This document shows, one piece after another, positions 59,592 to 64,000 of a stretch of DNA of 64,000 nucleotides. Where the stretch lies: positions 446,165 through 510,164 of the forward strand of contig CH003137.1 in assembly GCA_000149265.1 (NCBI GenBank), given 5' to 3'. The notes beneath the pieces are model-generated. The model saw nothing but the letters and a program-made list of their open reading frames with translations. It was not told the origin of the DNA and did no database searches. A program made the position numbers and the translations under genes. The stretch's first letter is position 1, and every line of letters begins with the position of its first letter. The stretch is from Ciona savignyi (Eukaryota > Chordata > Ascidiacea > Phlebobranchia > Cionidae).

Positions 59592-61122
59592 CAAATGTGT
59601 AAAACTTTTGTACAAGATTTTGACTCACGGGAATTATGTTGTTAGCATTTTTTTACACTGCACAATATATAAAAAATAAGGAATTTACTTCTCTGAAATA
59701 CCGAAACTTGTTTTTGCAAATGCCCCCGAAAATTTTCAAACAAGATTATAGATGCTATCTTACAACAGGCATTCGTCAAAAGATATTTTAAGCTTTTCTC
59801 AGCTTGCACATATTACAGTTTAGATCATACAACTTACCACCGCATCTGAGATTCCATCTTTTGAGGTCTTTGGGCTAACGCACGGAAATGCATAACTAAA
59901 CCAGATTAAAACTCCAACTACATTAAATAAAATTTTCATATCGAAGACTATCTATTCAGGACACAGGTTTTGCGTGACAATTTTTTGGACAATAAATAAA
60001 TAGAGTGTAAATGTTTAAACCACTTTCAAATTTTTAGATAAGATGTGGTGCTTCTTATGTTTTCCTCAAACTATTATTAGGTAAGTTGGTATAAATTTCC
60101 GACAAATTAAAATGTCTGACCTGCAAAGAAAATAATTAGTTGTTTTTTTATGAAATCTGATGATCTTCTCCGGCATCAACTCCTTTCCGTATGTCTCTAT
60201 CCGCAATCTTATCTGCTATTTATTGGAATATGGCAATATGGCGGTTGAACTAATATTTTGCAGTTTCCTTATTTCTTTAAATCGCGTGTGAAGGTTAAGC
60301 GAAAAACAGGAAAAAGTGGGACATTTTGTGACTGCGAATTATTATTTATCTAAGATAATATAATATTAGCATCTTCGTGTAGGCGTGATGTCACTATTTG
60401 CTTTAACGATTTTGTTATGTGTCTCCCCCGGAATGTAATTGATAAAGGCCTATAAACCAATATCATTTATCTGTCATTTAAACAATCGACTTTTTCTGTC
60501 AAAATTACAATGTCCTTTGCATTTCCGGGTTCCATTTCCCCGTACACCGTAGACCAGATGACCTCGTTTGGAATTTATCCACTTTTTAAGTCTTTTATTC
60601 TTAAATGCTATTGCAACCCAAAAGAAAATTTAATTAAAGCTGTACTCTACTTTAGAGAGATAAGCGTAACAGGGTGTGCGTAATACTATATCATCTTATA
60701 ATTTATATGCACTTCTTCCACCAATTTCTAATTTGATCATATTAATTGTGCCGAGCAAAACGATGTCGTTTTTGGACGCTCCCTTTCCCACCTCCATACG
60801 TTGTATTTAGACCAATGCCACCAGGTGACACCTGTTTACATGTAAACTCCGTAACAAACTTTTCACTGGCGATCAATTTGTCGATAAGTGAAACAAGTAT
60901 GTTCTATCTGTCCTAACTGGCATCCCACACCTCAGTAAAGTATTTATCACCCTTGTTCGCGTCACGCTTGTTTATAAAGACATGAACAATAAAATTGTAT
61001 TCCCCGAATCACTAAAAAGAGGTCGATTCTCCAAAATTTAAGCTTCAAGAAAATCCCTAGATTTTAGATCGCGGTATATCTAAAACAACAAATTAGCTTT
61101 TTATTATATAGGTATTGATTGG

Positions 61123-61146
61123 CAGCACGTGCTGGCTCTGACGTCA
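61123..61146. promoter_or_regulatory. Palindromic E-box next to a CRE
   Basis: The perfect 12-bp palindrome CAGCACGTGCTG (61123-61134, core CACGTG) is followed 4 bp later by a perfect CRE, TGACGTCA (61139-61146). It lies about 900 bp downstream of the IL-17-like gene. Function is inferred only from the motifs. Confidence 0.35.
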
Positions 61147-62031
61147 CATGGGTAGATTATACCGCTGAACCACCCGTATGTGATTCGCACTTCCTTGTCT
61201 ACATAAAGAGATAAAGGCTAGGTAACCTCATATATGGAGGCAAAAATATCAAATTAAACACAACCTAGAAAGTCCCGCATTTAGGTTATATAGTTAGTCT
61301 TAAACCCAAGATAATATTATTATGCGTGGAGTGATTTTGATAACGTCCCTAACCATTAACCTTTAGACTTAATCATTAATCCAATGATGTCTATTGCTTT
61401 GTACAAACGTGTGTTTGTCAAGGTTTATTTTCTCGTGATATAGATAAATAAATTACTTGGCTTATAACTTTGATGTAAACCATAGAGTAAGATTGTATCA
61501 TTTTGTAATGTTGAAATATACATATAACAATCAGAGGAACTGTGCAAATACAATGAGATGTCAAACAAGTAAATTTACAGAAGAAACATGATATGAAGCA
61601 CTGCAAGTATTGGTTCAAAAAACACACCCACAGTTTCGACCAATCGCAAGTGTTATATCGGTGTCAATGCACCGCAGTAAATCCCAAATGATTGCGGCTT
61701 GTTTGTATTAATATAAACACACATATTTAACCGACACTAGTTGCAAATAATAATTAACCAAAACAAACTGTGTGGCGGTACCAGAGTAAAGCGTATTTGA
61801 AATATGGTTGCGCGAGTTTCTGCAAACATTTTGAAAATAAACAGTAAATAAAATAGGAAACAGAGTGAACAAAAATAGAAAGCACAGTGACGTATACATT
61901 CAGCCCAAACCTTTACTAGTTTTGCGTTTGCAATTTTGTTCTCTTAAGTTCTGTATATAATTTCGACTGGCAGTTTTTCAGACAAATAAATAAGTAAAGA
62001 AATAATGTCACAGTTTCGGTCATCGAGATTG

Positions 62032-63043
62032 TTATTGGCATGATGGGCATACTAGTGGTCGCCTGGACGGGTTGAACGCATTCCTCATTTGCACTTGAAT
62101 TTGTACGCAGTTGCTCTGTGCCTCTTTCGCGCTTCTGAGGGCGGAGGCATAAGCATCCACTGGCATACCAAACGATCCCTCCACCTTTACAAAACAATTT
62201 GTGCAAAGCCGTTGACAAGCCTTTCGTCGTCTTATATACATCGCTCGTCTTCCAGCAACACGGCGTCGAGGTACTCTCCGCGTGGTTCTGCTATATTAAC
62301 TTGTTGAATATAATATATTAAACTATATAAATGTTCGGACGTAACGATTGTTTTTCGCCAATATTTAAACGTTTTTTTTTATATAAATTGAACATTAACT
62401 GAGAGATAAAACTAAAGTTAATTTGTTACGCCAACTACAACTAGAAAACTTAAAAATACATACTGCAAAATTGTTTCATTTTGTAAAGGTCTTTCAGTAA
62501 CCAGCATTACATCCCATGGTTCGGTTGAGGAGTATCTTTCATCGGACGGCCCGATCCACCGTAAGCTGTAAATATAACGATTCATGTTTAAGAATTGTGT
62601 AACTAACCATTTGTAGTATATGCCATATCTTTTCCTGGTTAAGCAGTATTTCGTTAACCGAAATTTATACAAGTTTATAAGATAAAGCACTTATAAAAAC
62701 GACAACTATGCCCTCTTTGAAAGTTTATTTTTTTTTAAATATTTTACTTATTGCATTGAAACTGCAGTCATGTAGAATATAGTTGGTTTGAACACTTTAG
62801 AACGGGTCTTTAAAAGTTTAAAACTGGTGTCTAGAAAATGATTACTCACTCTGACTTATGGGTAATCGGATTACCGCTTGTGGTCGGTACAAATAACACC
62901 AATAGAACTAACGTGCTCAGCAAAATTGCATTCGTTTTAACGAATTTGTTCTTAAAATGAAGATAATTGTTTGTCTCCCGACAGAAAGGCTTCATCTCAC
63001 AAGACAGACAAATTCTATTTGATGTACTTTCGCCTTTATCCAT
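62032..63043 (-). CDS. IL-17-like secreted cytokine candidate, three exons
   Basis: Minus-strand exons 63043-62850, 62565-62464 and 62290-62032 join in phase 2 at both junctions (donors GTGAGT and GTATGT, acceptors TTTACAG and ATATAG), giving 184 residues. Residues 38-58 (NAILLSTLVLLVLFVPTTSG) form a hydrophobic signal or anchor; if translation starts at M17 (62995) this is closer to a normal signal peptide. Exon 2 has SSTEPWDV with P81-W82, matching the IL-17 [ST]-x-PW motif, and an N-glycosylation site N94-E-T. Exon 3 has a basic stretch, then six cysteines: C124-x3-C128-x2-C131, C160, C180-x2-C183. IL-17 proteins show C-x-C-x2-C, a cysteine about 30 residues on, and a terminal C-x-C. Here the 131-160 gap is 28 residues and contains GMPVDAYASALRSAKE, resembling the IL-17 VPI...VLRR segment. 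Exon GC is distinctly higher than in the introns. IL-17s signal through IL-17R/SEFIR receptors. Assignment is by motif order; another cystine-knot ligand is possible. Confidence 0.5.
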
Positions 63044-64000
63044 AATCCTAGTCGATTCATGTGAATATATATATTCTTAGAACTTTGTACCACTATTTTT
63101 TAAAATTATTATTTTGAAACCAAAAATCTCACACCATAATTTGAAGGAAGTTTCGCCAGGTACTTTCCTAACAAGCCTAGCTCTTTGTGAGTCATCCTCA
63201 CTCTAACCTGAACAGACTGCGAAGATTCAAGTGCTGTATTTATACATGAAGCACATTAAGTTTTTCCTTTTCGCTTCAGATTCCTATCTTGTTTTTTGAC
63301 GGCGGGCGAGAAGCGAGGCAAATGTACGTGGAACGTAATCGAGAGTAACTTGACATTATTTTTTTTGTATCAGTAGATAAAAGAGAGAAGTTATGTTAAA
63401 CGCGAGAATGATGATTTCATTTTCGAGCCCGCGTCATTGAAATTATATTGTTGTTTGCGATGAAAAAATTGTCAAGGTTTCCGTTTAAGTTGTTCTTAAA
63501 TACACAAGCTTAACCACTTGTTAATACAATCAGGCGAGAGTCCATTTTCATAGGAAACTAATTATTTTAGATTAATTTAAAATGCTAAAAAAGCTCTAAA
63601 GTTGTTTGAGTTCCTTTGGTTATGCAAGCACTAACCCATTGGTTCATAAGCTCTCGAACTCAAACTGTGGGTACCATTTGCATTACCGGTGTGTGCCGCG
63701 AGACGTTGCAACAAGTCGACCAGTTCTGATGTTTAATCGGTCCCGTGGGGGCAAAAATTACAAGTAATCGTAAAATAATGTACACTTCGAAATTATTTGT
63801 CTTTCAAAGCCAAATAAGATTACATTAGATAAAAAGTTTTGTCGTATGCCAGGATACAGCAAACCATTAGATTGCTGTTCTATCTTAAAATTAGACTACT
63901 GTATTTATCCTATTATATACGGCACACAAGGGGAAGTGTCTGCAAAGTAGTGTACTTTCGCCTATAATATATGGTTTTATATGATTTAGAACCGTTTTAC
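63044..64000 (-). promoter_or_regulatory. Upstream region of the IL-17-like gene
   Basis: On the minus strand a TATA-like AATATATATATTC lies at about 63066-63078, roughly 25-35 bp before the first ATG. A perfect AP-1 site, TGAGTCA, lies at 63188-63194. The rest to the window end has no recognised gene. Promoter activity is inferred. Confidence 0.35.

Larger units (their letters stand above)
58399..62031. other. Intergenic, no gene recognised
   Basis: AT-rich sequence. It includes a SINE scrap (59535-59591) and a palindromic E-box/CRE site (61123-61146). Short frames on both strands lack motifs and exon context. Confidence 0.4.

Noticed and set aside
61916..62218. Alternative frame of exon 3 with a C-terminal hydrophobic stretch
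   Set aside because: It would need a phase-0 junction from weak donors (GTAATG or GTTACT) and gives no family motif; the chosen frame joins through a strong GTATGT donor and shows the IL-17 cysteine order.
62418..62690. 90-codon minus-strand frame as a single-exon gene
   Set aside because: Only its central part (62464-62565) has coding-like composition, and it is bounded by a good acceptor and donor; it fits better as exon 2 of the IL-17-like gene.

Overview
This is an animal nuclear sequence, most likely from a tunicate such as Ciona. The grounds are: AT-rich DNA with compact genes and short GT-AG introns; two intronless housekeeping genes only 21 bp apart in operon style; many copies of one tRNA-derived SINE with a TATCC-type tail; and a BEL/Pao retrotransposon with hAT-type short elements. 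The species assignment is an inference from genome style, not from a database match.

Layout. 0-1 kb: one exon (minus strand) with the N-terminal cysteine pattern of a repulsive guidance molecule (RGM); the rest of that gene lies outside the window or was not found. 1-15.9 kb: no gene recognised; about 1.74-13.95 kb has visibly more GC and CpG than the rest and no recognisable mobile element. 15.9-18.4 kb: a tRNA-Asn(GTT) gene among SINE copies. 21.9-30.6 kb: two same-strand paralogous genes, each with a tiny first coding exon, one phase-1 intron and a large second exon. Neither product has a signal peptide, and their shared C-terminal domain carries the ordered motifs of the interleukin-1 beta-trefoil family. 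30.8-38.8 kb: a complete but broken BEL/Pao retrotransposon with a 5-bp target duplication, itself interrupted by a hAT-type element (in the 5' LTR) and by a TG...CA solo-LTR-like insert (in the integrase). 40.6-42.1 kb: a 21-bp minisatellite and a foldback element carrying telomere-like repeats. 42.3-43.4 kb: PHPT1 and UROS, a likely dicistronic operon. 44.6-50.2 kb: an 11-exon class III glucose transporter (SLC2A6/8-like), all exons placed. 50.6-52.3 kb: a 466-bp direct repeat. 53.3-54.0 kb: a hAT element with a decayed transposase start. 58.2-58.4 kb: a possible small gene. 62.0-63.0 kb (minus): a three-exon gene whose product has the PW motif and cysteine order of interleukin-17.

The most interesting point is that one 64-kb window seems to hold two leaderless IL-1-like genes and one IL-17-like gene. 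The IL-1 and IL-17 calls rest on motif order, spacing and splice-phase consistency read by eye. They need structure prediction and profile searches. The PHPT1, UROS, SLC2A, tRNA and BEL/Pao calls are much firmer.
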